From positions 90,082,198-90,146,197 of the forward strand of contig OV277859.1 of assembly GCA_922989275.2 (NCBI GenBank): DNA of 64,000 nt, given 5' to 3'. Under the pieces are notes generated by a model, which saw only the letters and a list, made by a program, of their open reading frames with translations, made no database searches and had not been told where the DNA came from. A program made the position numbers and the translations under genes. The DNA comes from Gari tellinella (taxonomy: Eukaryota; Mollusca; Bivalvia; Cardiida; Psammobiidae). Positions 33,125-45,128 of this stretch are shown here, in pieces (positions within the stretch are counted from its first letter, which is position 1; each line of letters starts with the position of its first letter).

Positions 33125-34438
33125 TTAGCTCAACTGACACGAAGTGCCAAGGTGAGCTATTGTGATCGCCCTGTGTCCGTCGTCATCGTCGTCTGTCGTG
33201 TGTCGTCAACTTTTTCTTTAAAGATCTTCTTCTTGGAAACTACATGGTCAATTTCATTAAAACTTCATAGGATTGTTCCTTGTAGTGTATTCTCTCAGAT
33301 TTCTTCAAATATAGTCATCCAATTGAAATTGTGGTTGCCATGGCAACCAATTGAATTTTTTTTTAAAAATCTTCTTGTCAAAAACTACAGGTCTGAAATG
33401 AAAATAATTTTACCCAGATATGCCATATGTGACCCCCTATAAGATTTCTTAAAATGATGTTTCTATCTTAAAAAACATGGCCGCCAGTTGGTAGGGCAGA
33501 TTTTCCTTATATGGCTATATAGTGAAAACTTTAAAAATCTTCTTGTCTAAAACCGCTTATCCAATTTGAAAATAATTTCCCACAAATGATCCATGGGTGA
33601 CCCTCTACCAGATTTCTTAAAATAAAGTCGATATCTTAAAAAAACATGGCCGCAAGTGGGTGGGGCAGATTTTCCTTATGATACTGTATAGTAAACACTT
33701 TAAAAATCTTCTTCTGTGAAACTACTGGTCCAAATTGAAAATAATTCTACACAAATGATCCATGGGTGACTCTCTACCAGATTTCGTAAGTTAATTTTGA
33801 TATCTTAAAAAACATGACTACCAGTTGGAGGGACACGTTTTCCTTATGATACTGTTTAGTAAAAACTTTAAAAATCTTCTTCTGAGAAACTACTTGTCCA
33901 AATTGAAAATAATTTTACACAAATGATCCATTGGTGTCTCTCTACTAGATTTCTTAAAATAATTTTGATATCTTAAAAAACATGGCAGCCAGTGGGTGGG
34001 GCACGTTTTCCTTATGATATATTGTATAGTTAAAACTTTAAAAATCTTCTTCTGTGAAAACTGCTGGTCCAAATTGAAAATAGTTTTACACAAATAATCC
34101 ATGGGTGACCCTCTGCCATATTTCTTAAAAATTATTTTGATATCTTAAAAATCATTGCCCCCAGTGGGTGGGGCAAGTTTTCCTTATATTTTTCAAAAAT
34201 CTTTTTCTCTGAAACTATTGGTCTGATTTAAGAATATTTTTAAAAAAGTAATGATGGGTGACCCTTTGCCAGTTTTCTTCAAAGAATCTTCCTAGCTCAA
34301 ACAACATGGCTGCCTGTGGGTGGGGGTTAATTTACCTGTGATGGCTTATAGTTGAATTTTATCATTACTGGTCCATTACCATGACTGTAAACATGGGTAC
34401 CAGGTGAGCGATTTAGGGCCGCATGCTGCTCTTGTTTT
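33125..34438 (+). repeat. AGCTCACC repeat, copy 4
   Basis: TTTTAGCTCAACTGACAC with GTGTCCGTCGTC; ends CAGGTGAGCGATTTAGGGCC ... CTCTTGTT. Six or seven units of about 165 bp with AACATGGC(C/A)GCCAGT and TTTTCCTTATGATACTGT. Confidence 0.7.
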
Positions 34439-35273
34439 ACTTTGCAGGTGCCTTCTTTTTGTCGAGACCTTTTCGACCATGCAAACATTTGTTTGCCCTT
34501 CTGACCTTGACCGTTGACGTACTTTCCTAGAAATCTTTAGGTACCTTTAACATGGGAACAAATAGGCATAGGACTTCCATACTTGGTATGTATCTGTCTT
34601 GTCTTCAGACTTTTCCAACCATATCAATGTTTTACTTTGTGACATTGACCTTTGATCTACTATTTCAAAAATATCTAAATGCCTATAACATCTGAACCAA
34701 TAGGCCTAGGGCTTCCATACTTTGTTTGACCATGCTAGTTTGCCCTCTTGATCTTGACCTTGACCAACTTTTGCAAAATTCTTTAAGTGCCTTTACCATT
34801 TGAACCAGTAGACATAGGACTTTGTATATTTCTTGTCTTAACCATACCAATGTTTTTACCATGTTGATTTGACATTGAAATTTGACATACTTTTGCAAAT
34901 AAGCAGGTACATTACCGAAAATGGAGTATTTGTTTTGAGTCGGTAGATACCTTCGAGCTAATTAGTATAAATGGTAAAAAATTTAAAACAACCCAACAAT
35001 TAGTTTACGGCGTTTTCAGTGTTTAACTGGGCAACTCAAATGAATATTTGCTATTCAACTCTACTGGCGTTTTGTAGAAAAACCATACTCACTTATACAT
35101 TTTAAATATCCCAAGATGGATATAAACAAGCCAATTAAGACTTAAATTCGCAAACGTCGAGAGTTAAAGTATAATTGAATTTGTCTCCAATTATAAAACA
35201 CAAAGCATTTCACGGTTTGCATAATTTGTAAGTATATTGTTATTCAACAACTGTTTGTGTCAAAACAAGAGTA

Positions 35274-35469
35274 CAGTAAAACCTCTCCATAACGACCACT
35301 AGCCTAAATTGTGTTAATTTTCAGGTGACTACGTAAAGTAAGGTAAACGTTAAACAGATAGCTCCTTAAGGAGCTGTCTGTTTTACGTTTATCTTGCTTT
35401 AAGCTGTCACCTGATTATCATGCAGCCAATTACCCTTCTTCTTAGTGGTCGTAATAGAGAGATTAACTG
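35274..35469. mobile_element. A3 MITE, TA target
   Basis: CAGTAAAACCTCTCCATAAC ... CGTAATAGAGAGATTAACTG, TA both sides. Perfect palindrome around AGATAGCTCC TTAA GGAGCTGTCT (one mismatch). Confidence 0.82.
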
Positions 35470-36152
35470 TAATTTGCTACAAGCGAGCAGCTTTGAGAAA
35501 CGCCCTAGAGTTGTTATGCAAGAAGGGTTTAAATCGGGTATATCATACCCGGCTGTAAACAGTGGGCAACCATACCCGTCCGCACTCCACGGCTTTATTG
35601 TTTAACTACATTTGTAAAAATACTTGAAAGCAGAAATATTTTCTTCCGGGGCGGATAGATAGTATCTCTGTATCTATAGGTAAGATTTTTGTTGCTAAAC
35701 GTAGTTGCATTAATATAAGTGTTTTATATATATATAAATATAGTATAGATCTAAGTATTACGATCAGCCTAAACAAAATATATTTTCTATGCTTCCGGCA
35801 ACTGGTGATTTAAAGCAAGTGAAAATAAAGCAAACTACTTAAAAGCATCTGCTTCAACACCATCAACACGTATTAGATTATACTTGTCGTAATAGTTTTT
35901 GCTTTAATGGTATTTGTTATTACATTTTGTCATCTTTGCTCTATGTTAATAGGGTGCTAGTTTCAAGTTTTACAAGTTATCGACACGTACATTGTTTTTA
36001 TGATTAAACAATCTCCAACAATTCTTTGTGCATGAACCTTTGTAGTGAAAATTGGTACTCAAAACGTGTTCATAGTGTAGACCAAGAACAGCTACCGTTT
36101 TACAAACACGGACATATTTGTACACTAAAAAGTGAAACCCATTGCAATCAGC

Positions 36153-36356
36153 TTAACCCTTTACCTTATAGAAGCGCCCTTTAGCGCATTTCATTTAATT
36201 GTTCACTGATGAAAATAGTTCCATTTTACACAGTCATGAATATGCACAAATAAATATTTCCTTTATCTGAGTAGATTGTAGCTTAAAGCAAGCTGAAAGT
36301 AAAGCAGAATGCGCCCCTTTCTTCAATATTAGAATTAGGCTATAGGGTAAAGGGTC
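36153..36356. repeat. A1 with right core arm deleted
   Basis: TTAACCCTTTACCTTATAGA through CAGAATGCGCCCC, then directly the right terminal arm ending TATAGGGTAAAGGG. Confidence 0.7.
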
Positions 36357-36539
36357 TGATACTATTTGTAAATAGTTCAACATTTCAATGTTAACGTTTT
36401 ATTTATATGCTTTTGATTTTTATTTCGCTTTGGTGCCGGAAAAGAACACGGTTTTCCGTTGTATAGAACATTCTTGCAACTGATAAAGATGATAACCCAT
36501 GTCTGTCTGTACGTCCTGTTCTGCGTTAACGTTTTCATA

Positions 36540-36965
36540 CACAGGAGAAAATAGTTCCATTTCATACAGTCATTAATGTGCACCTTAACTCTTTCCTCCC
36601 TGAAACTTTAAATGGACAATTCCAGTTTCCATTTTAGTCTAGTCCATTTCTGACTTTTAAGGCTTGTTTTTGTCAATGTTTGGCATGATGACAAACAGTG
36701 AAGACCCAGATCAGAGGGCTCCTTTCGGATCCCTCTGATCTGGGTCTTCACTGTTGCATAGGACAAGTGTACTATTCACATGAACACTGTTTGAAAAGGA
36801 CGCCTATAGGCGGGACTAGGGTTCAAAGGGTTAAAAGATATATTCTATATCGGATATCCTAGTAGATGGTTGCTTAAAGCAGGCTGAAAGTAAAGTTACT
36901 TTCATCATGCTTTAAACGACCACATGTCTTCTAATCTAGAAACAGGCCATATGGTTATGGGTTAA
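36540..36965. repeat. A1 split by a B1 MITE
   Basis: A1 left arm to 36584, B1 at 36585-36834, A1 continues with half a core and ends at TTAA 36962-36965. Confidence 0.75.
36585..36834. mobile_element. B1 MITE
   Basis: TTAACTCTTTCCTCCCTG ... GGGTTCAAAGGGTTAA. 250 bp, the same length as 11910-12159 and very similar to it. Confidence 0.88.
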
Positions 36966-37859
36966 ACATTATTTATAGAGAACGAATACAGCTGGTTTTT
37001 GCATTTTCAATTTATCACATATAGTTAACGAATTCATGATGAGTAATGAGAATCAGCGGGGACATTTCACATGAGTATCTAAGCAATCGAGAGCAGGCAA
37101 TATGCGCGGATAGCGATTTGTCTCAATGGGGGTCCAATCGAGAGAAGATTCATATACAGTCGAGAAGACGTTATTCTTTCTACTAAACATGTTGATGCTC
37201 AAACTTTCAAGAAATTGTAGTGTTCTACAATTAAGTGCATTTCAATTGCGTTTCGTTAAAACGGGACATAAGTTTCCGTATCCACTGTACAATATAAATT
37301 TAGAGTTACCTTCATATATTCTGTTCCATTTTAAAGATTGTCCAGGGTTGTTCGGACCTCTGCCCTCCCTACACACTCTGTATCCGCTTTTGGATATATA
37401 GATATATGCAGGACGTTTAAAGCAAGATGACAGATTAGCAAAACGTTCCTTGAAACTATGCGTTGCTTTCATGCACTATATGCTTTATGCTGCGTTTTCA
37501 CCAAAAGTCGTCTTTTAAGTGATCGCGACGAGGCTAATAAAAACAAAAAAGTTCATTCACACATATGACAGGTCACTGATCAATGCGGTGCAAACGTAGT
37601 AATGAAAGACCCTTCTGCTTTACACTTGCCCTTCATATTAGCTACAATATTTCTAAAAAAACTATCAATTCGTCTTCGTTTTAAAGACTCATTCACCCAT
37701 GTAGGAGACTCATTCACCCATGCAGGAGTCTTCAAATGGGCAACTCCATTAACTCCTTCACCCTTGTAAGTCTAATCTTCCCAATTTTTGACAATTAGGC
37801 GTTTTAATTTACAATATATTGCAAACGAAAAAAAGGAGTGAAAACCCTGACCAATTGGC
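36966..37859. other. Stretch without a recognisable gene
   Basis: Two short open frames in antisense overlap (37126-37472) show no family signature. A doubled ACTCATTCACCCATG at 37688 and 37708 is the only structure seen. Confidence 0.4.
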
Positions 37860-38314
37860 TGTTTAATCATACAAGCTCATCTCTATGTGTATTCTAAAAA
37901 TAACATAGCGACGAATGTTGTATTCAATACCGAGCATCTAAGTTAGGAAGTCGACTTTTTAGCTCAGAAGTTATGGTAATGAACAGAACTGAACAAATCT
38001 TATTTTGACTGATACATACAATATTTTTTTACTCCTCAGAAGCAACCTAATAATCTATATACTTACAAATGTCATGTAAACTATGGCTGAATCATTTGGT
38101 CTTCATTACGAGTACCAAATAGATAGGGAGACACATTGTGTCCTCGCATCTATATAAATACATTGGTCGAAGATAAACTTTCTTGATTAATTTTGAAGCC
38201 ATATAAATTCGTTGGTGTCAGTATAAAAAGGTGGAACTAAGATCGCCGTCGGTTTTTTTTATACCTAATATGGATTTTTTCTGCTATGCTTTGTTACAGG
38301 AGTTTCTTGTAAGA

Positions 38315-38332
38315 TGGGGGCTCGTCCGGGAT
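38315..38332 (+). other. tRNA-Pro-type primer binding site
   Basis: TGGGGGCTCGTCCGGGAT directly after the left LTR. The same 18 bases occur in reverse at 56748-56765. Confidence 0.85.
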
Positions 38333-38534
38333 AAACTTTGAAAGACCGAAATGGCTTTTGATATACCGAAATGACTTTGAAGTCGAAGTGGCTTTGTCCG
38401 TCATCAGTAGTGATGATTTTGTTAAGAGGGGATGTGTTACACCCCACACGCTCACCTCTGTGTGTTCTAAAAATAAACATAGCGACGAATGATGTATTCA
38501 ATACAGAACTCCTGAGTTAGGGTCCGACTCTTTA

Positions 38535-38600
38535 GCCCAGATGTTATGGTAATGGACTGTCATGCAGGCGTCATGGGTTCGATCCCCGCCCAGGGCTATT
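38535..38600 (+). other. tRNA-like segment in the right LTR
   Basis: TAGCCC at 5' pairs with GGGCTA at 3'. Between them are TTATGGTAATGGAC, an Asp-like anticodon-loop string CTGTCAT and the B box GGGTTCGATCCC. The left LTR keeps only the 5' part. A decayed tRNA or SINE head is as likely as a working unit. Confidence 0.4.
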
Positions 38601-38655
38601 TAGTATTCAATATGGATTTTTCTGCTATGCTTTGTTACGGGAGTTTCTTGTAAGA

Positions 38656-40070
38656 CTGGCTAAAAATGTATCTTGACCTGGGTCTGCACTGTTTGCATAG
38701 GAAAAAAGCATAGTGTACACTTCCATCGAAGTCGCTTAAGTCGCACATACTCGAATTTTAAAGGTAAAACGAGCTTAGCAACGTTTTAATTTAGCTTTGA
38801 AAAACGGGTATATTACACTATAGCGATTGCCACCTTAGAAAATCTTGTTAGTTGAACTTAATCTCTACTGCCCTACCCCGGGCACAATGGTTAGTAACTT
38901 GGTATGCAAACAATTTTGTTCCTGATCACTAATCATGCACCGTGTGACGCCGCGTCTGATCAGCTTATCCAAGCTGTTTGGCCTTTATTTCAATATTTTT
39001 TAAGTAGATCTAAAATGAACCCCACCCCCAATCCCAAAACACTAAAACTTTAAATTTTTAAAGTAGGCGACACTTGACGACGTCATGGCAGTGGTGGGGT
39101 TAAGCGTGCGTGTATAATTCCATTGGTTAAGCCAGTTTGAGTTATGGAAGTATGTATATAACGATAAACATGGACTCATGGCTCATATGTGGGCATTCTC
39201 ATATACATTTTCCCAGTTGCCTATACTCCTTTAGGGCACCGAAATGCCCATGGTTGAAATATTAATAGCCATGGTAAGAGAAGCGCTCAAACGATTTTAA
39301 GTGACTTCACGGCAAATTTGTTATGTCGGCTCGTCATACAACCATGCTATGAATCCCATTACCTGTATTATCAATAATAAAAAATGAATTACCCATACAG
39401 TAACACCCCCCCCCCCCCCCCCGTATTTCGACCTCCTATATCATTTAATTTCAATATTGAATACAGGTGGTTGCATAACACAGGATGAAAATAGAGCAGA
39501 AAGCTCCTGTAGGAGGAGCTTTCAGCTTTACTTTCAACCTGTTTTAAGCAATCGCCTGTCCTTTAAAAACTGAAAACCTACCACTTTGAGGATGGTAACT
39601 ATTTCTAAGTTTGACAATAATACATGTCGTTCATTATTCAATTTTTCGAAGCGTATAGCTAAGTGTTTGCTTCAACCGGACACTAATGACTTCATTATTG
39701 ATCTACTTTAAACTCTCTTCGCCTGCCTATATTTCTCAAATTTATATTTTAGGTATTTTGACTTAAGAAAATTGAAATGAGTGCCAAACAATTTGTATCC
39801 TAGTCAGACGCCGCATCCCCCGGCGTTTTGGATCCAAATTGTTTGCAAATAAAAGTTTAGATCTACTCGGGGTCACGCAGAGATAGGATAAGTCTATAAC
39901 AGCCGAACCAAGAGAGTTCGATCTCCATTAAGTCGAATTGTATATGATTTCTACTTTTATAGTTAGATAATTCGAACATACCCGTAATATTGGTCGCACT
40001 AAATATGTATTTACTGTAGCTCTAATATATTTTTACTTCAATTTTCACAAAGCGTATCTAGGTATAGGCC
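38656..40070. repeat. Scattered core fragments and simple sequence
   Basis: Core C pieces at 38930-38985 and 39783-39846 (CAGACGCCGC / CGGCG...), an A-type core with AGCTCCTGTAGGAGGAGCT at about 39470-39550, a poly-C run at 39406-39422, and a worn palindrome with ACATACTCG/CGGGTATAT at 38745-38815. No gene. Confidence 0.5.
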
Positions 40071-40072
40071 TG

Positions 40073-40280
40073 CAGTAAAACCTCTCCATTACGATCACAA
40101 GATCGAAGGCTAATTCATTGCATATAGACAGGGCATGTGGCAGCATAAAGCAATGTGACAGTAAAACAGAAAGCTCCTAAAGGAGCTTTCTGTTTTACTA
40201 TCGCATTGATTTAAGCATTCACCTGTTGTAAACATCTTATAATTAACACACGTTTGTTATCGAAACAGAGAGGTGTTACT
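40073..40280. mobile_element. A3 MITE
   Basis: CAGTAAAACCTCTCCATTAC ... AGAGAGGTGTTACTG. Perfect core around AGCTCC TAAA GGAGCT. Confidence 0.75.
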
Positions 40281-40479
40281 GCAGTGTATGTCAAAATTAA
40301 ATTTGCCATTTAAGCTTAGGCTTATTGACCTGGAACGAAAATATTGTGAGAACATATCAATTTTTATAATGTTGACAGTGTGGTTAACGTTTAGATTGTC
40401 AACAAATATGTTACTATGGCAACTATATTACGGCATGACTAGTTCTTCTTCAGATTGAAAATTTGCGCTTTACTTCTGT

Positions 40480-40830
40480 AAACAGTGGTGATCCAGATCA
40501 ACCGCCTAATTGCAAATGTGACGGCTGACCGGGATGTTCACTGTTTGCAAGCACCCAGTCCTGTCTGTATGACAACTGATAATTATAGTAAATTTTCATA
40601 AAACATGAACACGATGTAGTCAAGAAGTTGTCGGCGACGCCTTAACTCAGTCAAACTAATTGACAATTGTGGTTTCCAGTTAAACGCCCATTTTTTATTC
40701 GCCCACCTCTAAAGGTGGTCGTATATCGGCGTGACCCTGTCCGTCCATCCGTTCGTTCGTTCGTTCGTACGTCAACATTTTGTTTGTCCGGAGTTTTTCT
40801 GGAAAACTGGCCGAAGGGTATTAATGAAAC
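40480..40830. repeat. Worn core palindrome and CCCACCTCTAAAGGTGG repeat fragment
   Basis: A CAGTGGTGATCC ... GGGATGTTCACTG hairpin at 40480-40548. At 40698 a repeat start with a CCACC/GGTGG hairpin and (GTTC)n, like the opening of other long bivalve repeats. Confidence 0.45.
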
Positions 40831-40964
40831 TTCACACAAATATTATATGCATAAAGATCTGAAGCTGAATTAAGTTTGAAGTACATTCGATTTTTCTGTC
40901 AGTTATCTGCCCTTGGTATACTCAGATTTACTATAACTTAAAGGCTGCCAGTTGTACATGTAGT

Positions 40965-41218
40965 TGCAAAATGACAAACAGCGCAGACTCTCTAACATGG
41001 GTCTTTATTGTTTGCATAATTATGATAAGTGTACCCTCAACAGGCACATGTCATAATATTCTACACTCGTCACTTGGAGTCCTCTGATCAGGATCTGCGC
41101 TATAAGTCATTTGATTGTGCAATATAATGCAGCAATTAACACGAAACAGGTGTAAATGGACTAGACCTGGTAGGAAACTGGAATTGTCCATTTAAAGCTT
41201 AAGAAGTGAAGGAGTTAA
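40965..41218. repeat. Degenerate B1
   Basis: B1 arms (ATTATGATAAGTGTACCC; GGAATTGTCCATTTAAAG) around a rearranged core, ending at TTAA 41215-41218. Confidence 0.55.
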
Positions 41219-41278
41219 GTCTACTTTATGTCAATCGTGCCTTTATACGCAGACTTGGATCCTCTCTATAGTTTGCTA

Positions 41279-41524
41279 CAGTGGAGAATCTGTTATTCTT
41301 TCCCGTTTAAACGCAAACGTACGCAAACGCAATGCACTAAAACGTAGAAAAGAACAACTTTTGGACAATTCTGATAATTCTTGTTTATCTTGGTGGCAAA
41401 CAGTTTGGAGCCTGATCAGACGCCGGGTTACCCGGTGTCTGATCTGGCTCCAAACTGTTTGCACTGCAAATAATAGTTTTAGCGTAAACGCGTTTATTGG
41501 GAAAGAATAACAGATTCTCCACTG
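41279..41524. mobile_element. C2 MITE, 246 bp, TA target
   Basis: CAGTGGAGAATCTGTTATTC ... GAATAACAGATTCTCCACTG, flanked by TA. Core C tip GCCGGG TTA CCCGGT. About six differences by eye from the inverted copy at 52499-52744. Confidence 0.9.
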
Positions 41525-41707
41525 TAACACAAGTGCATGTCAACTTAGAGCCGTTGATGTATTTTTGATCTATATTCATGTAACGTAACACCTCCTACTT
41601 TCCGACCTTACATGTGCAACATTATATTCATTTCTTACGCATGAAAGGTAATGCATGACTTAATTTCTTTTGATGCTCAGTGCATTTTGTACTTTTTATC
41701 ATTCTTC

Positions 41708-41956
41708 AAAACATTCAACCTTAGCGACGAGTATACTCGTCATTTACAAACAGTGTACCTGTGAGGATTACACTTGTCCTATGCAAACAGTGTAGACCCT
41801 GATCAGAGGGCTCCTTAAGGAGCCCTCTGATCAGGGTTTACACTGTTTATCATTTTGAAATATATTTTTAAAATCAACCCAAAATAGTCAAAACTGTACT
41901 AGACTTATTTTGAAATTGGAATTGTCCACTAAGAGTTTCAGGAGTGAATGAGTTAA
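41708..41956. mobile_element. B1 MITE (reverse)
   Basis: Core GGGCTCC TTAA GGAGCCC, perfectly paired. Right terminus GAGTGAATGAGTTAA. Confidence 0.8.
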
Positions 41957-42029
41957 AGCTATACTCCATAGATACATATTTGAACGCCTTTAGCTATACC
42001 TCCACTGAAGAAAGCAGTTCCAATTCATT

Positions 42030-42191
42030 ATAGGAATAAACAACATAGTTTTGACGTTCATGACGGTATGACTACATTAGCTTCGCAGAGGGTAAATTAC
42101 GTAAACGCCCGAAGGGCGTTTTCGTAAAATTTACCCCCGAAGCTAATGTAGTCATACCGTCATGAGCGGCAAAGAGATGTTGTTTATTCCT
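42030..42191. repeat. 160-bp palindrome (GGAATAAACAACAT ends)
   Basis: GGAATAAACAACAT is inverted at 42178-42191. Inside, CATGACGGTATGACTACATT and TAGCTTCG are inverted around AACGCCCGAAGGGCGTT. Both arms are almost complete, so this is a hairpin of about 70 bp. Confidence 0.8.
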
Positions 42192-42755
42192 TATACATGT
42201 ATTTATATTTATATTTTCTGTCTTGTCAATTTAATGTGTTTATTTGCCAGATTTGTTTTTCTGTATAAGAATTTATCATATACCGGTCAAAGAGGTTTGA
42301 TAGATGTAATGTCGATGTAATAGCCATTCCAGTTTCTAAATATGGTGAGAAAGTAGTCCCAACTACATGTACTCTAACTGTATTAAAAATTCAGGATTTT
42401 TTCCAGTAAACTTTCTCTCTGTGAATGGAAAAGACTTACAAGGCAAACAAATAACAATGCAACTTGAATATCTATTGCCAAAGCACATTCTAAAAATACA
42501 GGTCGCGGTTGTTTTCTTTACCCATTTACACACATAGCAACGCGATGGCAACGACCTATGGGTCTGTATCACTCCGCTAGTGTCATATGACCGTCGACCA
42601 ATGGGAGCTTAGTGTTAAGTGCCCGATGTAGTCTATTTGAAGAAGTCCACGAATAGCACGGGCGAAATCCGAACTGGCTAAAACCAGATTCGAAGTGTAG
42701 GTTCATCGGCAGATGTACCGCAACTTTTGAATAGGATTACATAAAGACTTTACAG
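42192..42755. other. Stretch without a recognisable gene
   Basis: No palindrome, tandem repeat or coding signature seen. It may belong to the insertion in the A1 copy. Confidence 0.35.
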
Positions 42756-43314
42756 GGTGAATGTAAATATACAGTTATGAATATGTAGCATGAGAATATT
42801 TGATAATCCCTAGCATTTGGTCCATGTCTAGTAGCTTAAAGCAGGCTGAAAGTAAAGCAGAATGCGCCGTAAGGCGCATTCTGCTTTACTTTCAACCTTC
42901 TTTAAGAGATTACCTGTCTTCAAAACTAAAAATAGGTCTAATGGTTAAGAAATATGGTTGTCAACAGTTTGAACCGAAATGATACATGGAGGAACGTGGC
43001 GTATCATCTCGAACGAAACTGTTTGCAATAGTTCACGAATAATCCGCACTAATTCTCAGATAACGATAAACCTAGTTTATTGTGCAAAAATGAAATTGAT
43101 ACCCCACCTTAAAGCATACCAACTGTGACACATACATGTTTCAATTTGATAGTTTACACCAAGGCCGTTTGTCTTGATATCTCTTATTTGACATTGGGCC
43201 TTCTTTTGATAATGTCCTATCATAGGTGTCATTCAGTACACTGCATTGTTGCAAAATCAACTTTCGCAGGCCTAATTGTTTTCTCAGAAGACATGCAGTT
43301 AAACCGAAATTTGC

Positions 43315-44072
43315 TTAACCCATTACCCCATAGTCCGTTTCTAGAACTGATGACAAGGTGACCGCTTAAAGCAGAAAGTAGAGCAGAATGCGCATTAATT
43401 TGACAACACGTTTGTTTCCAAAGAGCCACCAACAGCCTACGCATTAACCTAAAATGCTTTTAGTTACCGAAAATAACGTGACCTCACAATTTGAATAACC
43501 CTTTCACTACCAAATTTTCCGTGAGTTTTTTACCCCTTCACCGTTTCATTGTCGTCTGCTTCAATTTTGTTATTTGCGAGATTGTTTCAAAGTAAGATTC
43601 AACGAGTATGACTTAAACTATATTGATACGAGTGCTAAACAGTTTCGATCCTGATCAGTCGCCGCAAAAGCGCTTTATGACGTCATTGAGAGTGAAAGGG
43701 TTAAATACTCTGTCTAAGTATCAACTGATACAAAAACTTACTTTAAAACATTTATATATATTTCAGCCACAATCCTTTGATTTTGAAGACAGTTTTTGTA
43801 TGTAATCTCAGATTACACGTTAACCCTTTGCCTGATAGCCTATTTCTAGTATTCAAGATAGGTGACCACTTAAAGCAGGGAGAAAGTAAAGCAGAATGCG
43901 CCCTGAGGCGCATTCTGCTTTACTTTCAGCCTGCTTTAAGCTTCTATGTGCTAGAATATTGAAAATTTTCCCTATACTATTTAATCATGCCTGATTAAAT
44001 TGGAACTATTTTCTTCAGCGGAGGAATAAATCATATCTGCTAAAAGGCGCTTCTATCGGGGAAAGGGTTAGG
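43315..44072. repeat. A1 fragment, C1 element and A1 MITE
   Basis: A1 fragment 43315-43398; C1 43494-43704 (AACCCTTTCACTACCAAAT ... GAGTGAAAGGGTTAA, core decayed); A1 from TTAA 43820 to about 44071 with core tip AATGCGCC CTGA GGCGCATT. Confidence 0.7.
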
Positions 44073-44399
44073 ATTAGATAACTTATACAGATCTAGAAGT
44101 TTTCATAAAAAAGGACATTCTTGACAAAATTCCCGATCCTAACTTGGTACATGTACATGCTTATAAAGCGTTTGGGATGAGTCTGAGATCGTTCTCAAGC
44201 TTGTGATTGGTCAGATTTGAGAACTTCATGCCCTTATGAAGCAAACTGGGATGGGCCTACGGGCCTGCACTAGCTGCTGATCAGAGTCTATACTGTTTGC
44301 ACTATTAACTGTGCTTCCCTTCTGCATTACTTCTGCTTTACTTTTTGTTTGCTTTAAACTGTAACAATTCTTACACACCTGAAAAAGTTACGAAAGAAA

Positions 44400-44640
44400 T
44401 CGTTACAAGTATAGATCTACTCGTCATCAACAGTGTATACTTGTGAAATGTACATTTGTTTTATGCAAACAGTGTAGACACTGATCAGAGGGCTCCCGCA
44501 ACTGCATGAACCCTCTTATCAGAGTCTACACTGTTTGTCATTTTACAATACATGCTTGAAATCAGTCCAATAGTCAAAAATAGACTAGATTTAACTGGAA
44601 ATGACCGGGAATAGTCCTTTAAAGGTTTTAGGGTTGATTT
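44400..44640. repeat. B1 element, worn core tip
   Basis: CAAACAGTGTAGACACTGATC ... GAGTCTACACTGTTTG with a disrupted tip. Arms are of B1 type. Confidence 0.65.
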
Positions 44641-45128
44641 TTCAGCCACCTATTTGTACTGTTATTTCACGACCTTGTTAGTAACACGCAGTATGTTCTA
44701 TATTTGCTTTCTTACAAAGCGTGTAAAAATATCAAATTTCAAAGTTCATACAGTAATTTAGGGATTTGATTTTCAACTGGTGTTGATCTAGACTAGACGC
44801 CTAATAAACAAGCTACTAGTCAGACTAAAAAATTGTTAGTATTCCTGCAAATTAAGATAAGATACAGCACAGACCAGACACTCACGTGACAAATTAGGTG
44901 ACAATTAAAGCAGACGACATTTATTAAATTTTAGTACGTTGTATAATTGTCGTCTGCAAAATTAATTCGTCGTCTGCAACAATTCCCAGAGAAGACCTGC
45001 CTGGTTTTCTTTCAGAAAATATAATCAGTGTCAAAATTGTCAAACAGTGAAGACACCGGGGTTACTCGGCGCCTCATCTGGGTGCAGACTTATTTGAAAC
45101 ATCTATACTAGAGCACCCTGACGGCTTA

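Larger units (their letters stand above)
31960..34915. repeat. About 160-bp GACCTTGACC-type tandem repeat, twice interrupted
   Basis: Units with TGACCTTTGACCTACT, AAATGCCTATAACATTTGAACC and TAGGCATAGGGCTTCCAT occur at 32040-32370, 32930-33115 and 34440-34910. A T element and an AGCTCACC repeat split the array. Confidence 0.65.
37860..38655 (+). mobile_element. Miniature LTR retroelement (TRIM-like), no coding
   Basis: LTR-like repeats at 37860-38314 and 38435-38655 share the start (CTCTRTGTGTRTTCTAAAAAT), the middle (AACATAGCGACGAATG) and the end (GAGTTTCTTGTAAGA). A primer site TGGGGGCTCGTCCGGGAT (38315-38332), complementary to the 3' end of tRNA-Pro as in gammaretroviruses and some gypsy elements, follows the left LTR. 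A purine tract AAGAGGGGA (38424-38432) precedes the right LTR. The internal region is only 120 bp. Flanks TTGGC / CTGGC may be a 5-bp TSD with one mismatch. Confidence 0.8.
41953..42935. repeat. A1 element split by a palindromic insertion
   Basis: A1 left arm to about 42029 (CAGTTCCAATTCATTATA). A1 resumes near 42763 (ACAGTTATGAATATG) with a near-perfect core at 42836-42906. Confidence 0.6.
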
